Below, one piece after another: positions 1 through 10,193 of a DNA stretch of 64,000 bases (position 1 is its first letter; each line of letters opens with the position of its first letter). Source of the DNA: Bradyrhizobium tropiciagri (GTDB lineage: Bacteria > Pseudomonadota > Alphaproteobacteria > Rhizobiales > Xanthobacteraceae); contig NZ_JAFCKH010000011.1 in the NCBI RefSeq assembly GCF_018130505.1, positions 1 through 64,000 of the forward strand. The letters run 5' to 3'. The notes beneath the pieces were generated by a model, which was given only the letters and a program-made list of their open reading frames with translations, ran no database searches and was not told the DNA's origin. A program made the translations under genes and the position numbers.

Positions 1-37
1 GTCCCCCTTGTTCCGGGGCACCGAAAACACGACACTT

Positions 38-82
38 CACGAGCTACAAACAGGCGACAGATCACGAGCTACTGACAGGCGA
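38..82. repeat. Short imperfect tandem repeat
   Basis: Two near-identical 20-nt copies (38-57 and 63-82), each starting CACGAGCTAC and ending ACAGGCGA, lie 25 nt apart in the left-end intergenic region. No gene is visible in 1-415. Function unknown. Confidence 0.6.
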
Positions 83-92
83 TCCGACGCGG

Positions 93-140
93 CTTGACAC
101 GTCGGGCAACTCAGCGATACACTTCCAATATTCCGAAATC
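93..140. repeat. 48-nt dispersed element, copy 1
   Basis: This segment starts CTTGACACGTCGGGCAACTC and ends CCAATATTCCGAAATC. A second copy occurs at 47882-47929 with about 45 of 48 identical bases. It holds a TTGACA-like hexamer and an AT-rich 3' half that in the second copy forms a small dyad. It lies outside any gene, next to other intergenic palindromes. Confidence 0.75.
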
Positions 141-167
141 ATACGCTGGGTGAGCTGAGGCCACAGA

Positions 168-288
168 CGTAGGGTGGGCAAAGCGACTTGTCCGCCGTAG
201 CTCGAAGAGCGAAGGCGGAAGCGTGCCCACCATCGCGAGCACGACGAAAATGGTGGGCACGTCGCTGCGCTCCTTTGCCCACCCTACG
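168..288. repeat. Intergenic inverted repeat, family C (GTAGGGTGGGCAAAG type)
   Basis: The outer arms are CGTAGGGTGGGCAAAG and its complement CTTTGCCCACCCTACG. Inner arms around GTGCCCACC and GGTGGGCAC also pair. The same family recurs at 24016-24107. The arrangement resembles small non-coding palindromic elements scattered in Bradyrhizobium chromosomes. There is no ORF. Confidence 0.8.
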
Positions 289-315
289 AAACTGGGCCAC
301 GGCCTCGCTTAAGCT

Positions 316-402
316 CGTAGGATGGGTGGAGCGGAGCGATACCCATCAAATTGTATCCACGCCGGGACATGATGGGTATCGCTTCGCTCCACCCATCCTA
401 CG
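316..402. repeat. Intergenic inverted repeat (GTAGGATGGGTGGAGCG type)
   Basis: Arms of about 30 nt, starting CGTAGGATGGGTGGAGCG and ending CGCTCCACCCATCCTACG, surround a loop of about 23 nt. It ends 14 nt beyond the dps stop codon and could act as a processing or termination hairpin for that transcript (inference). Confidence 0.8.
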
Positions 403-415
403 AGACCTTCCCCAC

Positions 416-949
416 CTACGCCGCGTTGCTGCCTTCCTGGCGGCTGGCTTCGAACAGGAACCAGGTGCGGCGCTCGGTCTCGTCGATGAAGGTTTCGAGC
501 AAGCCGGCGGTGCCGGAATCCTCGTGATCGTCGGCGACCTTGTGCGCCTTGCGCATCGCGGCGGCCATGTGCTTGTTGTCTTCCATCAGTTCGCGCAACA
601 TCTCGCGCGGGGGGACATAGTTCTCGTTATTGTCCTTGATGGTCTGATGCTTGGCGATATCGCCGATCGATTTCAGCGTGACCCCGCCGAGCTTGCGCAC
701 GCGCTCCGCGAGCTGGTCGGTGGTGGCGAAGATCGCGTCCGACTGCTCGTCCAGCAGCAGATGGTAATCGTGGAAATGCCGGCCGCTGACGTGCCAGTGG
801 AAATTCTTGGTCTTCAGGTAGAGCGCAAACGCATCGGCCAGAAGCGTGTTGAGCGAGGCCGAGATCGTGTCCACCGCGGCCTGCGGCAGGTCGCTCGGCG
901 TATCGAGATCGGGGGAAATCTTGCTGGATTTGTCGTTGGCTTTGCTCAC
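416..949 (-). CDS. dps: DNA starvation/stationary-phase protection protein Dps
   Basis: Ferritin-like mini-ferritin. Dps dodecamers oxidise and store iron with peroxide and bind DNA, protecting the chromosome in the cytoplasm. The ferroxidase signature is visible as HWHVSG at residues 51-56 followed by H60, H63, D67 and E68, and the second family signature (AERVRKLGG) follows at about residue 81. The 177-aa length fits the family. A GTG start at 949 is chosen because AGGAAGG sits about 7 nt upstream and conserved sequence begins just after it; the open frame runs on to 1066 but that part has no family resemblance. It is transcribed divergently from the methyltransferase gene and is followed by intergenic palindromes. 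Confidence 0.95.
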   Translation of the reverse strand: MSKANDKSSKISPDLDTPSDLPQAAVDTISASLNTLLADAFALYLKTKNFHWHVSGRHFHDYHLLLDEQSDAIFATTDQLAERVRKLGGVTLKSIGDIAKHQTIKDNNENYVPPREMLRELMEDNKHMAAAMRKAHKVADDHEDSGTAGLLETFIDETERRTWFLFEASRQEGSNAA

Positions 950-1074
950 GGTGAACCTTCCTGTTAGGAACCGGACTATCGGCGCATTGAATGCTGGCTG
1001 CCGGTCCGCTAACGCATCACCCACACACCGGTTCCTGCGGCCGGGAACCCCTGCTCTACCGGACACCGAACGCG

Positions 1075-1770
1075 ATGGATGACTGGATCGACTATTACGA
1101 TTCCACGCATACGATCTATGCCAGCAAGCTGCACCGCGACCTGCATTTTGAGCTCATCGCGCGCGACATCATCGGCTACATCAAGGCGCCCGACAGCGTG
1201 GTGCTGGACTATGCCTGCGGCGAGGCGCTGTCGGCGACGAAGGTCGCGGACGCCTGCGCCGTGCTCTATCTCGCCGAGCCGGCGCCCGGCGTGCGCGGCC
1301 GGCTCGCCGCGCGCTTTGCGCCCAACGGCAAGATCCGCGTGCGCTCGCTCGACGACCTCAAGACCATCGACGCAGGCTCGATCGACCTCGTCGTGATGAA
1401 TTCGGTCGCGCAATACATGACGGCGCAGGAGCTCGATGGCGCATTCGCCGTCGTCCACCGCCTGCTGAAGCCGTCGGGCCGCCTCGTGGTCGGCGACATC
1501 CTGCGGCCCGAGGTCGGCATGGTCAGGGACGTGGTGGCGCTGCTGCGCTTCGCCGCGACCCATGGCTTCCTGCGCGACGCGCTGATCGGGCTGGTCAGCA
1601 CCGCACTCTCCGATTACCGGCAGCTGCGTACCAAGATCGGGCTGCAGCGCTACGGCGAGGCCGAGATGATCGCCAAGCTCGGCGCGGCCGGCTTCAGCGT
1701 GACGCGCGCGCCCCGCAACATCGGCCACAATCCGTGGCGAATGACCTTCGTGGCGAATCCCCAAGCATAG
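1075..1770 (+). CDS. Class I SAM-dependent methyltransferase
   Basis: A 231-aa soluble protein with a Rossmann methyltransferase fold. Motif I is degenerate (VLDYACGEA, about residues 43-51), the acidic loop is LYLAEPAPG, and motif IV is IDLVVMNSV, followed by the LLKPSGRLVVGD strand typical of the Methyltransf_11/25 group. The substrate cannot be told from sequence. The start ATG at 1075 begins MDDWIDYY; the frame is open upstream to 991 but has no SD there. It stands alone between dps (divergent) and a tRNA-like gene. Confidence 0.8.
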   Translation: MDDWIDYYDSTHTIYASKLHRDLHFELIARDIIGYIKAPDSVVLDYACGEALSATKVADACAVLYLAEPAPGVRGRLAARFAPNGKIRVRSLDDLKTIDAGSIDLVVMNSVAQYMTAQELDGAFAVVHRLLKPSGRLVVGDILRPEVGMVRDVVALLRFAATHGFLRDALIGLVSTALSDYRQLRTKIGLQRYGEAEMIAKLGAAGFSVTRAPRNIGHNPWRMTFVANPQA

Positions 1771-1841
1771 GTTGCAGCAAGTGTTAACTCTGTCGGGAAG
1801 GAATCATGGCCGCCCCTGAAATATTCGGCAATGATCCGTCC

Positions 1842-1917
1842 GGCCCGGTGGCGGAAGCGTCGACGCGGCAGTGGTGCAACACTGTTTATCCTGGTTCAAA
1901 TCCAGGCCGGGCCTCCA
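1842..1917 (+). tRNA. tRNA-Cys(GCA)-like gene with abnormal anticodon and D arms
   Basis: A perfect 7-bp acceptor stem (GGCCCGG 1842-1848 with CCGGGCC 1907-1913), discriminator T, an encoded CCA (1915-1917), and a perfect 5-bp T arm (CCTGG/CCAGG with loop TTCAAAT) define a tRNA. The D stem is GCG/CGC (1851-1853, 1864-1866). A GCA anticodon lies at 1876-1878 after T1875, and the U73-CCA end fits tRNA-Cys. However, the anticodon arm closes only as GCAGT/ACTGT with an 8-nt loop (GGTGCAAC), or as a 6-bp stem with a 6-nt loop, and the 10-nt D loop lacks the usual GG pair. It may be a functional non-canonical tRNA-Cys or a decaying copy. Confidence 0.65.
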
Positions 1918-2100
1918 GCCTTCGCTGGTTTCGGATCGGCAGATCATCCGGGTCTTCAGTGGCCCTCCCCCTCGAAATCTGACGGCTCCCCGGGGCGGGT
2001 ATTTTCCCCCAAGAATCAGGGTGGATTCGGCCTTTTTGGGGGTTTCGCGGGTGCGGAAACTGGTCTAAAGACCACCCGCGCGCGAGGGATCGCGCTTCCG

Positions 2101-2158
2101 GCGCTACCCCATGTAGCGCAGGGCCTCGAGGGACGCGCGGGACGCGCGCCCTTTTTTT
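2101..2158 (+). terminator. Two-hairpin terminator-like leader just upstream of carB
   Basis: A first hairpin pairs GCGCTAC (2101-2107) with GTAGCGC (2113-2119). A second pairs GGG-CGCGCG with CGCGCGCCC (2130-2151, one bulged A, GGA loop) and runs into seven Ts (2152-2158). This is a canonical Rho-independent terminator 28 nt before the carB ATG. It either ends transcription from upstream or attenuates carB. The rest of the gap after the tRNA-like gene holds a small GGTC/GACC hairpin near 2061-2072 and no ORF that I can support. Confidence 0.8.
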
Positions 2159-2186
2159 GTGCCCAAATTCCAGTCCGCGAGAGCTG

Positions 2187-5651
<3,465 letters not shown>

Positions 5652-5848
5652 CCGCTGCCCGGGCTAGAAGGTCCGAATCGGTCGGCAATTAGCCGAACGG
5701 CTGGAACTCACCGCGCGATTAGATGTTGTCACGGCCCTTAGCGGGGCCGAATATCACTGGGTTTCCGGGCACGTTAGCGCCCTGATTCCTGCGTCAGCTG
5801 AACTGGATATTCGTGCACGCCGCGGGACGCGCACGACGAAGGACGAAG

Positions 5849-6325
5849 ATGATGGATAAGGTTCCGATGACTGCGGGTGGATACGCCGCGCTGACGGACG
5901 AGTTGAAGCGTCGCCAATCGGAGGATCGTCCGCGCATCATCGAACATATCGCGGAGGCGCGTTCGCACGGCGACCTGTCGGAGAACGCCGAGTATCACGC
6001 CGCCAAGGAAGAGCAGTCGCATAATGAGGGCCGCATCGCCGAGCTCGAGGACAAGCTCGCGCGCGCCGACATCATCGACATCTCCAAGCTCTCCGGCGAC
6101 ACCATCAAGTTCGGCGCCACCGTGACGCTGGTCGACGAGGACACCGAGAAGAAGGCGGTGTGGCAGCTCGTCGGCGAGGTCGAGGCCGACGCCAAGAAGG
6201 GCCGCATCTCGATCACCTCGCCGCTGGCGCGCGCGCTGATCGGCAAGAAGAAAGGCGCGACCGTCGAGGTGATGGCGCCGGGTGGCGCCAAGGCCTACGA
6301 GATCACCAAGGTCGAGTGGCGCTAG
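5849..6325 (+). CDS. greA: Transcription elongation factor GreA
   Basis: Binds the secondary channel of RNA polymerase and stimulates cleavage of backtracked transcripts. The 158-aa length is exactly typical. The N-terminal coiled coil contains the conserved acidic tip region ([15 protein letters not shown], about residues 44-58), and the C-terminal FKBP-like domain contains [15 protein letters not shown]. Tandem ATGs at 5849 and 5852 are both possible; AGGA at 5840-5843 precedes them. The gap of roughly 200 nt after carB holds no gene I can support. A strong terminator follows. Confidence 0.96.
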   Translation: MMDKVPMTAGGYAALTDELKRRQSEDRPRIIEHIAEARSHGDLSENAEYHAAKEEQSHNEGRIAELEDKLARADIIDISKLSGDTIKFGATVTLVDEDTEKKAVWQLVGEVEADAKKGRISITSPLARALIGKKKGATVEVMAPGGAKAYEITKVEWR

Positions 6326-6350
6326 TTACTCTCGAGTGACTGATGCAGGA

Positions 6351-6379
6351 AAGCCGCGTTCACCACGCGGCTTTTTTTG
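6351..6379 (+). terminator. Rho-independent terminator of greA
   Basis: AAGCCGCG (6351-6358) pairs with CGCGGCTT (6366-6373) across a 7-nt loop and is followed by a run of Ts to 6378. It sits 26 nt after the greA stop. Confidence 0.9.
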
Positions 6380-6590
6380 TGCGCGCTTTTGACCCCGCCT
6401 CTGACGTCAATGTGAATGGAGAGGCACGGCGGCCCATACTAGTGAGGCCGTGACACGATTATCCGAAATAATCATGTCGGGGGACCGGGATCAGCACACG
6501 ACGATTGCGCCGCAGCACGCGACCTCTGGTTTACGCGCGTCAGCGTCTCGCTTGCCGCAGCTTCGATCGGCGCGGAATGATTCCAGGGTG

Positions 6591-6628
6591 CACGGTGTTG
6601 ACATCACACTCCGGTGGCAGACACCGTG
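6591..6628 (+). promoter_or_regulatory. Inverted repeat upstream of the DoxX gene
   Basis: CACGGTGT (6591-6598) and ACACCGTG (6621-6628) form an 8-bp inverted repeat with a 22-nt spacer. A TTGACA hexamer (6598-6603) overlaps the left arm. No clear -10 box stands at the standard distance. This may be an operator for the DoxX gene 45 nt downstream. The remainder of the 293-nt gap (6380-6672) has a small GATTAT/ATAATC dyad near 6457-6472 and no gene. Confidence 0.4.
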
Positions 6629-6672
6629 TATTTCCGATTCATGCAACGTTCCAGCGTGTCTACAGGGGGTAA

Positions 6673-7080
6673 ATGACAATGGACCAGACGTTCTCGAAAT
6701 TTCAGCCGGTGGTGCTGAGCCTGTTCCGCTTCATCACGGGGCTGCTGCTGTTTCAGTATGGCATCGCCAAGATCTTCAAGTTTCCGGCGCTGCCGTACTT
6801 CGCAAATATCCCGCCGCTGATCACGGCCGCGGGCGGGCTCGAACTGATCCTCGGTGCGCTCTTGATGATCGGCCTGTTCTCGCGGCTGGTCGCGTTCATC
6901 CTGTCGGGCGAGATGGCCTTCGCCTATTTCCTCGGCCACATGTTCAAGAAACCCGACGAGCCGGTGTTCCTGCCGCTGCTCAACGGCGGCACCGCGGCGA
7001 TCCTGTTCTGCTTCGCCTGCCTCTATCTGGCGACCTCGGGCCCGGGCCCGATCAGCGTCGATGAGATGCGGAAGAAGTGA
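6673..7080 (+). CDS. DoxX family membrane protein
   Basis: A 135-aa protein with four predicted hydrophobic segments (about residues 10-30, 48-68, 72-92 and 105-122), matching the DoxX/SURF4-like group. Some members work in sulfur or redox metabolism; many have no known role. The N-terminal helix with FRFITGLLLFQYGIAKIFKF and the GGLELILGALLMIGL segment are typical. A GGGGG run precedes ATG 6673; a second in-frame ATG lies at 6679. It is monocistronic, convergent with lrp across a short palindrome. Function not assignable. Confidence 0.85.
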   Translation: MTMDQTFSKFQPVVLSLFRFITGLLLFQYGIAKIFKFPALPYFANIPPLITAAGGLELILGALLMIGLFSRLVAFILSGEMAFAYFLGHMFKKPDEPVFLPLLNGGTAAILFCFACLYLATSGPGPISVDEMRKK

Positions 7081-7090
7081 CGACGTAGTC

Positions 7091-7132
7091 GTCATTCCGG
7101 GGCGCGAATGAAATGAGCGAACCCGGAATGAC
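7091..7132. repeat. Palindrome between convergent doxX and lrp
   Basis: GTCATTCCGGG (7091-7101) is complementary to CCCGGAATGAC (7122-7132) across a 20-nt loop. It sits exactly between two convergent genes and may serve as a bidirectional terminator, although no T-run follows. Confidence 0.7.
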
Positions 7133-7143
7133 TCGCCGGCACC

Positions 7144-7623
7144 CTAACCCGCCGCCTTCAGGTCCAGCGGCACCGCAGCCTCATATTTCGAATTGTGCAG
7201 CACCAGCGAAGTCCGCACGTTGCGCACGTGGGGTGCGGCGGTCAGGTGGGTGACGAAATCCTGGAACGTCGCCATGTCGGGCGCGACGCATTTGAGGATG
7301 AAATCGACCTCGCCCGACAGCATCCAGCATTCCCGTACCAGCGGCTCGGCGCGCACGAAATTCTCGAACGCGCGCAGGTCCGCATCGGCCTGGCTCGACA
7401 GATGCACCGCGGCGAACACCGTGACGTCGAAGCCGAGGCGGCGCGGGTCGAGCAGCCCACGGTAGCCCTGGATGTAGCCCTCCTCCTCGAGCGCCCTGAC
7501 CCGGCGCAGGCAGGGCGGCGGCGAGATGCCGACCCGTTTGGCCAGTTCCACGTTGGTGATTCGGCCGTCGGCCTGGATTTCGGCGAGGATTTTGAGGTCG
7601 ATCTCGTCAAGGTTCTTCGACAC
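7144..7623 (-). CDS. Lrp/AsnC family transcriptional regulator
   Basis: A 159-aa feast/famine regulator. The N-terminal winged helix-turn-helix is LDEIDLKILAEIQADGRITN through PPPCLRRVRALEEEGYI (about residues 5-55), followed by an alpha-beta RAM ligand-binding domain. The GTG at 7623 is chosen because conserved family sequence begins immediately and AGGGAA lies about 9 nt upstream; the frame stays open far upstream antisense to trxB, but that part is a shadow. The gene is divergent from trxB over a gap of 282 nt, so it probably regulates itself and perhaps trxB. Confidence 0.92.
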   Translation of the reverse strand: MSKNLDEIDLKILAEIQADGRITNVELAKRVGISPPPCLRRVRALEEEGYIQGYRGLLDPRRLGFDVTVFAAVHLSSQADADLRAFENFVRAEPLVRECWMLSGEVDFILKCVAPDMATFQDFVTHLTAAPHVRNVRTSLVLHNSKYEAAVPLDLKAAG

Positions 7624-7905
7624 GCGACTACGGTTCCCTGGAACTTGAATAGCTGGAAAGGCTTGCCGGCAACTCTCATAGCCCAAGCGACCGCCGCTGC
7701 GCAATTTTATTGCGCGAAGATTGGCCGATTTCGCGAATTTGACTTCAGTTCCGGGGAAAAATCGCCGCCATGGATTGCAGTTCTTGCATGGCTCCCCAGA
7801 TATCCTAGACTTGGATTTGACACTTTTGGCGCCGCCGCGACGCGTTTCCGGGGCGCCCCCCGCACAAGTCCTCATCAAAGTCCCCAAAACAGAGGGATCG
7901 ACAAA

Positions 7906-8871
7906 ATGCCTGCGCCTGTCCATGCCAAGGTCGTCATTATCGGGTCCGGCCCCGCCGGTTACACCGCAGCGATCTACGCGGCGCGCGCGATGCTCGAGCC
8001 GGTGCTGATCCAGGGCATCCAGGCGGGCGGGCAACTGACCATCACCACCGACGTCGAGAACTACCCGGGCTTCGCCGACGTGATCCAGGGCCCCTGGCTG
8101 ATGGAGCAGATGGAGAAGCAGGCGGCCCACGTCGGCACCAAGATCGTCACCGATCTCGTCAACAAGCTCGAGCTCGGCCAGCGGCCGTTCCGCCTGACCT
8201 GCGACAGCGGCGACGTCTATCTCGCCGAGACGGTGATCCTCGCGACCGGCGCCCAGGCGCGCTGGCTCGGCTTGCCCTCGGAAGAGAAATTCCAGGGCGG
8301 CGGCGTATCGGCCTGCGCCACCTGCGACGGCTTCTTCTATCGCGGCAAGGAGGTCGTGGTGGTCGGCGGCGGCAACACCGCGGTCGAGGAGGCGCTGTAC
8401 CTCACCAACCACGCTACGCAGGTTACCATCGTGCATCGCCGCGACCACTTCCGCGCCGAGCGCATCCTGCAGGAGCGGCTGTTCAAGCATCCCAAGATCA
8501 AGGTGGTCTGGGACGCCGTCGTCGACGAGATCTGCGGCACGGAGAACCCGAACAAGGTCACCCATGTGCGGCTGAAGAACGTCAAGAGCGGCGCGCTGAC
8601 GGACCTGAAGACCGACGGCGTCTTCGTCGCGATCGGCCATGCGCCGGCGACGGAACTGGTCAAGGGCCAGATCAAACTGAAACCATCAGGCTATGTCGAG
8701 GTGGCGCCGAACTCCACGGCGACCTCGGTGCCCGGCCTGTTCGCCGCCGGCGACGTGGCGGACGAGACCTATCGGCAGGCGGTGACCGCCGCCGGCCTCG
8801 GCTGCATGGCGGCGCTCGAGGCGGAACGCTTCCTGGCTCTACGCGCGAGCGATCGCGCAGCGGCGGAATAA
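7906..8871 (+). CDS. trxB: Thioredoxin-disulfide reductase
   Basis: NADPH-dependent flavoprotein that reduces thioredoxin in the cytoplasm. The FAD-binding motif GSGPAGYTAAIYAARA is at about residues 12-27, the redox-active CATC pair is C137/C140, the NADPH motif is GGGNTAVEEA, and the C-terminal FAD motif is GLFAAGDVAD. The 321-aa length is normal. AGAGGGA (7891-7897) is a good SD for ATG 7906. The LysR gene starts 2 nt after its stop, implying one transcript. The upstream gap shared with lrp (7624-7905) must carry promoters for both genes; I could not place them with confidence. Confidence 0.96.
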   Translation: MPAPVHAKVVIIGSGPAGYTAAIYAARAMLEPVLIQGIQAGGQLTITTDVENYPGFADVIQGPWLMEQMEKQAAHVGTKIVTDLVNKLELGQRPFRLTCDSGDVYLAETVILATGAQARWLGLPSEEKFQGGGVSACATCDGFFYRGKEVVVVGGGNTAVEEALYLTNHATQVTIVHRRDHFRAERILQERLFKHPKIKVVWDAVVDEICGTENPNKVTHVRLKNVKSGALTDLKTDGVFVAIGHAPATELVKGQIKLKPSGYVEVAPNSTATSVPGLFAAGDVADETYRQAVTAAGLGCMAALEAERFLALRASDRAAAE

Positions 8872-8873
8872 CC

Positions 8874-9794
8874 ATGGCACGATCTCGCGACGGATTTACG
8901 GATATGGATTGGGACAAGCTGAAGGTCTTCCACGCAGCGGCGGAGGCGGGCAGCTTCACGCATGCCGGCGAACAGCTTGGGCTTTCGCAATCGGCGGTCT
9001 CCCGCCAGGTCAGCGCGCTGGAGCAGGAGCTCTCGGTGTCGCTGTTCCACCGCCACGCCCGCGGCCTGATCCTCACCGAACAGGGCGACCTCTTGTTCCG
9101 CACCGCGCATGACGTCTTCATGCAGTTGCAGGCGGCGCGCGCAAAGCTCACCGACAGCCGCGAGCGGCCGTCAGGCGATCTCAAGATCACGACGCCGCCG
9201 GCGCTCGGCATCAACTGGCTGATCCCGCGGCTCGACGAATTCACCGCGCTCTATCCAGACATCCGGATCTCGCTGATCGTCACCGACGAGGACCTCGACC
9301 TCTCGATGCGCGAGGCCGACGTTGCGATCCGCACCCGCAAGCCGACGCAGCCCGACCTGATCCAGCGCAAGCTGTTCTCGATCGGCTTCCACGCCTATTG
9401 CTCGCCGGAATACATCAAGCGCTTCGGCACGCCGCGCACGCTCGACGATCTCGACTCACATCGCATCATCATGCTCGGCGACGCGCAGGTGCCGCCGCAT
9501 CTGCAGAACCGCAGCTGGCTGATCGACGCCGGCCGCAACGGCTCCGGACCGCGCGAGCCCTACTTCAAGGTCAACAACATCCTTGGTTTGGTGCGGGCCT
9601 GCCAGCAGGGCCTCGGCATTGCGGCGCTGCCGGATTACCTCGTCGAACAGAACAACCTCGTGCAGCTGTTCGGCGAGTCCGACTCGATCGCGCTCGACAC
9701 CTACTTCGTCTATCCCGAGGAGTTGAAGACGGTCGCGCGCGTGCAGGTGTTCCGCGACTTCGTCGTCAGCAAGGCGCAGCGCTGGCCGTCCTGA
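8874..9794 (+). CDS. lsrB: LysR family regulator, LsrB/VtlR type
   Basis: A 306-aa LysR regulator. The N-terminal winged HTH contains FHAAAEAGSFTHAGEQLGLS and SAVSRQVSALEQ, then a linker and a type 2 periplasmic-binding-like effector domain. The HTH block and FHRHARGLILTEQG closely match LsrB of Sinorhizobium and VtlR of Agrobacterium and Brucella as I remember them. Those regulators act in redox, lipopolysaccharide and small-RNA control, and lsrB also follows trxB in Sinorhizobium. Two cysteines lie in the effector domain (HAYCSPEY and VRACQQG). An alternative start at 8904 (MDWDKLK) fits homologues better; 8874 is kept for the tight trxB coupling. It is followed by two candidate small RNAs. 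Confidence 0.9.
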   Translation: MARSRDGFTDMDWDKLKVFHAAAEAGSFTHAGEQLGLSQSAVSRQVSALEQELSVSLFHRHARGLILTEQGDLLFRTAHDVFMQLQAARAKLTDSRERPSGDLKITTPPALGINWLIPRLDEFTALYPDIRISLIVTDEDLDLSMREADVAIRTRKPTQPDLIQRKLFSIGFHAYCSPEYIKRFGTPRTLDDLDSHRIIMLGDAQVPPHLQNRSWLIDAGRNGSGPREPYFKVNNILGLVRACQQGLGIAALPDYLVEQNNLVQLFGESDSIALDTYFVYPEELKTVARVQVFRDFVVSKAQRWPS

Positions 9795-9887
9795 TTAAGC
9801 GGCCCTTATACGACTTCGTTATACGCAGCCAGCGTCGCTCTCGGGCGTCCGCTGGACGTCCTTTGGATGTAGATACCCCCAAAGACT

Positions 9888-9906
9888 CCGCATGTCTGAC
9901 ATGCGG
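9888..9906. promoter_or_regulatory. Perfect 9-bp inverted repeat, candidate LysR-type operator
   Basis: CCGCATGTC (9888-9896), a single T, then GACATGCGG (9898-9906) form a perfect palindrome. It lies 9 nt upstream of a -35-like TTGCTG, the usual place for a LysR activator site, and 94 nt after the LysR stop codon. Binding by that LysR protein is inference. Confidence 0.6.
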
Positions 9907-9915
9907 CTCGGACGG

Positions 9916-9945
9916 TTGCTGCATGGCGCCAATGGGGATCATAGT
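9916..9945 (+). promoter_or_regulatory. Candidate promoter for first small RNA
   Basis: A -35-like TTGCTG (9916-9921) and a -10-like CATAGT (9940-9945), 18 nt apart, would start transcription near 9951. Both boxes are imperfect. The spacing, the palindrome upstream and the terminator downstream support it. Confidence 0.4.
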
Positions 9946-9950
9946 GCTTG

Positions 9951-10088
9951 CACGCTGAGCGTTCGCGTCGCGCATATGTCCCCCTCCTCCAGTGGCGCGG
10001 AAGTTCAGTAATCCCTCTTGGAAGGTGATTGTGTCGGCCTCACGTGGCCAATACCTTAAGCCGGGCTCTCTTGAGCCCGGCTTTTTTT
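9951..10088 (+). ncRNA. Candidate small RNA 1 (AbcR/alpha-r15-like context)
   Basis: A region of about 140 nt with no plausible ORF, ending in a strong terminator. It contains a CU-rich, potentially anti-Shine-Dalgarno tract (TCCCCCTCCTCC, 9979-9990). A structured element follows at 10022-10057: AAGGT pairs with ACCTT, ATT with AAT, and GGCC with GGCC around a TCACGT loop. In Agrobacterium the tandem small RNAs AbcR1/AbcR2 lie beside the orthologous LysR gene, so position and CU-rich motif suggest an AbcR-like RNA. The 5' end is inferred. 9795-9887 holds nothing else I can name. Confidence 0.55.
10058..10088 (+). terminator. Rho-independent terminator of small RNA 1
   Basis: AAGCCGGGCTC (10058-10068) pairs with GAGCCCGGCTT (10073-10083) across TCTT, followed by a T-run to 10088. 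An 11-bp perfect stem. Confidence 0.93.
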
Positions 10089-10158
10089 CTTTGCGATGTG
10101 TGACGTCACCACGCATCGCTGCGCGATTTCGCGGCTCGCGGTGCGGTCAGCACGCGGA

Positions 10159-10187
10159 TTGACAACAACCTCGCGGCGCAGCATCAT
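10159..10187 (+). promoter_or_regulatory. Candidate promoter for second small RNA
   Basis: A consensus TTGACA (10159-10164) is followed 17 nt later by CATCAT (10182-10187), predicting a start near 10194. Upstream, GTGACGTCAC (about 10100-10109) is a perfect palindrome nested in longer GCGATG/CATCGC arms. Confidence 0.5.
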
Positions 10188-10193
10188 TGCTGC

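Noticed and set aside
7144-8640. A long Lrp protein of 498 aa
   Set aside because: Only the last 159 codons show Lrp homology; the upstream part is antisense to trxB. The GTG at 7623 with an SD was chosen.
9795-10088. tmRNA, 6S RNA, SRP RNA or RNase P RNA in the lsrB-dapA gap
   Set aside because: The diagnostic conserved sequences of tmRNA, SRP RNA and RNase P RNA are absent, and I could not fold a convincing 6S structure. The AbcR-like interpretation fits position and motifs better.
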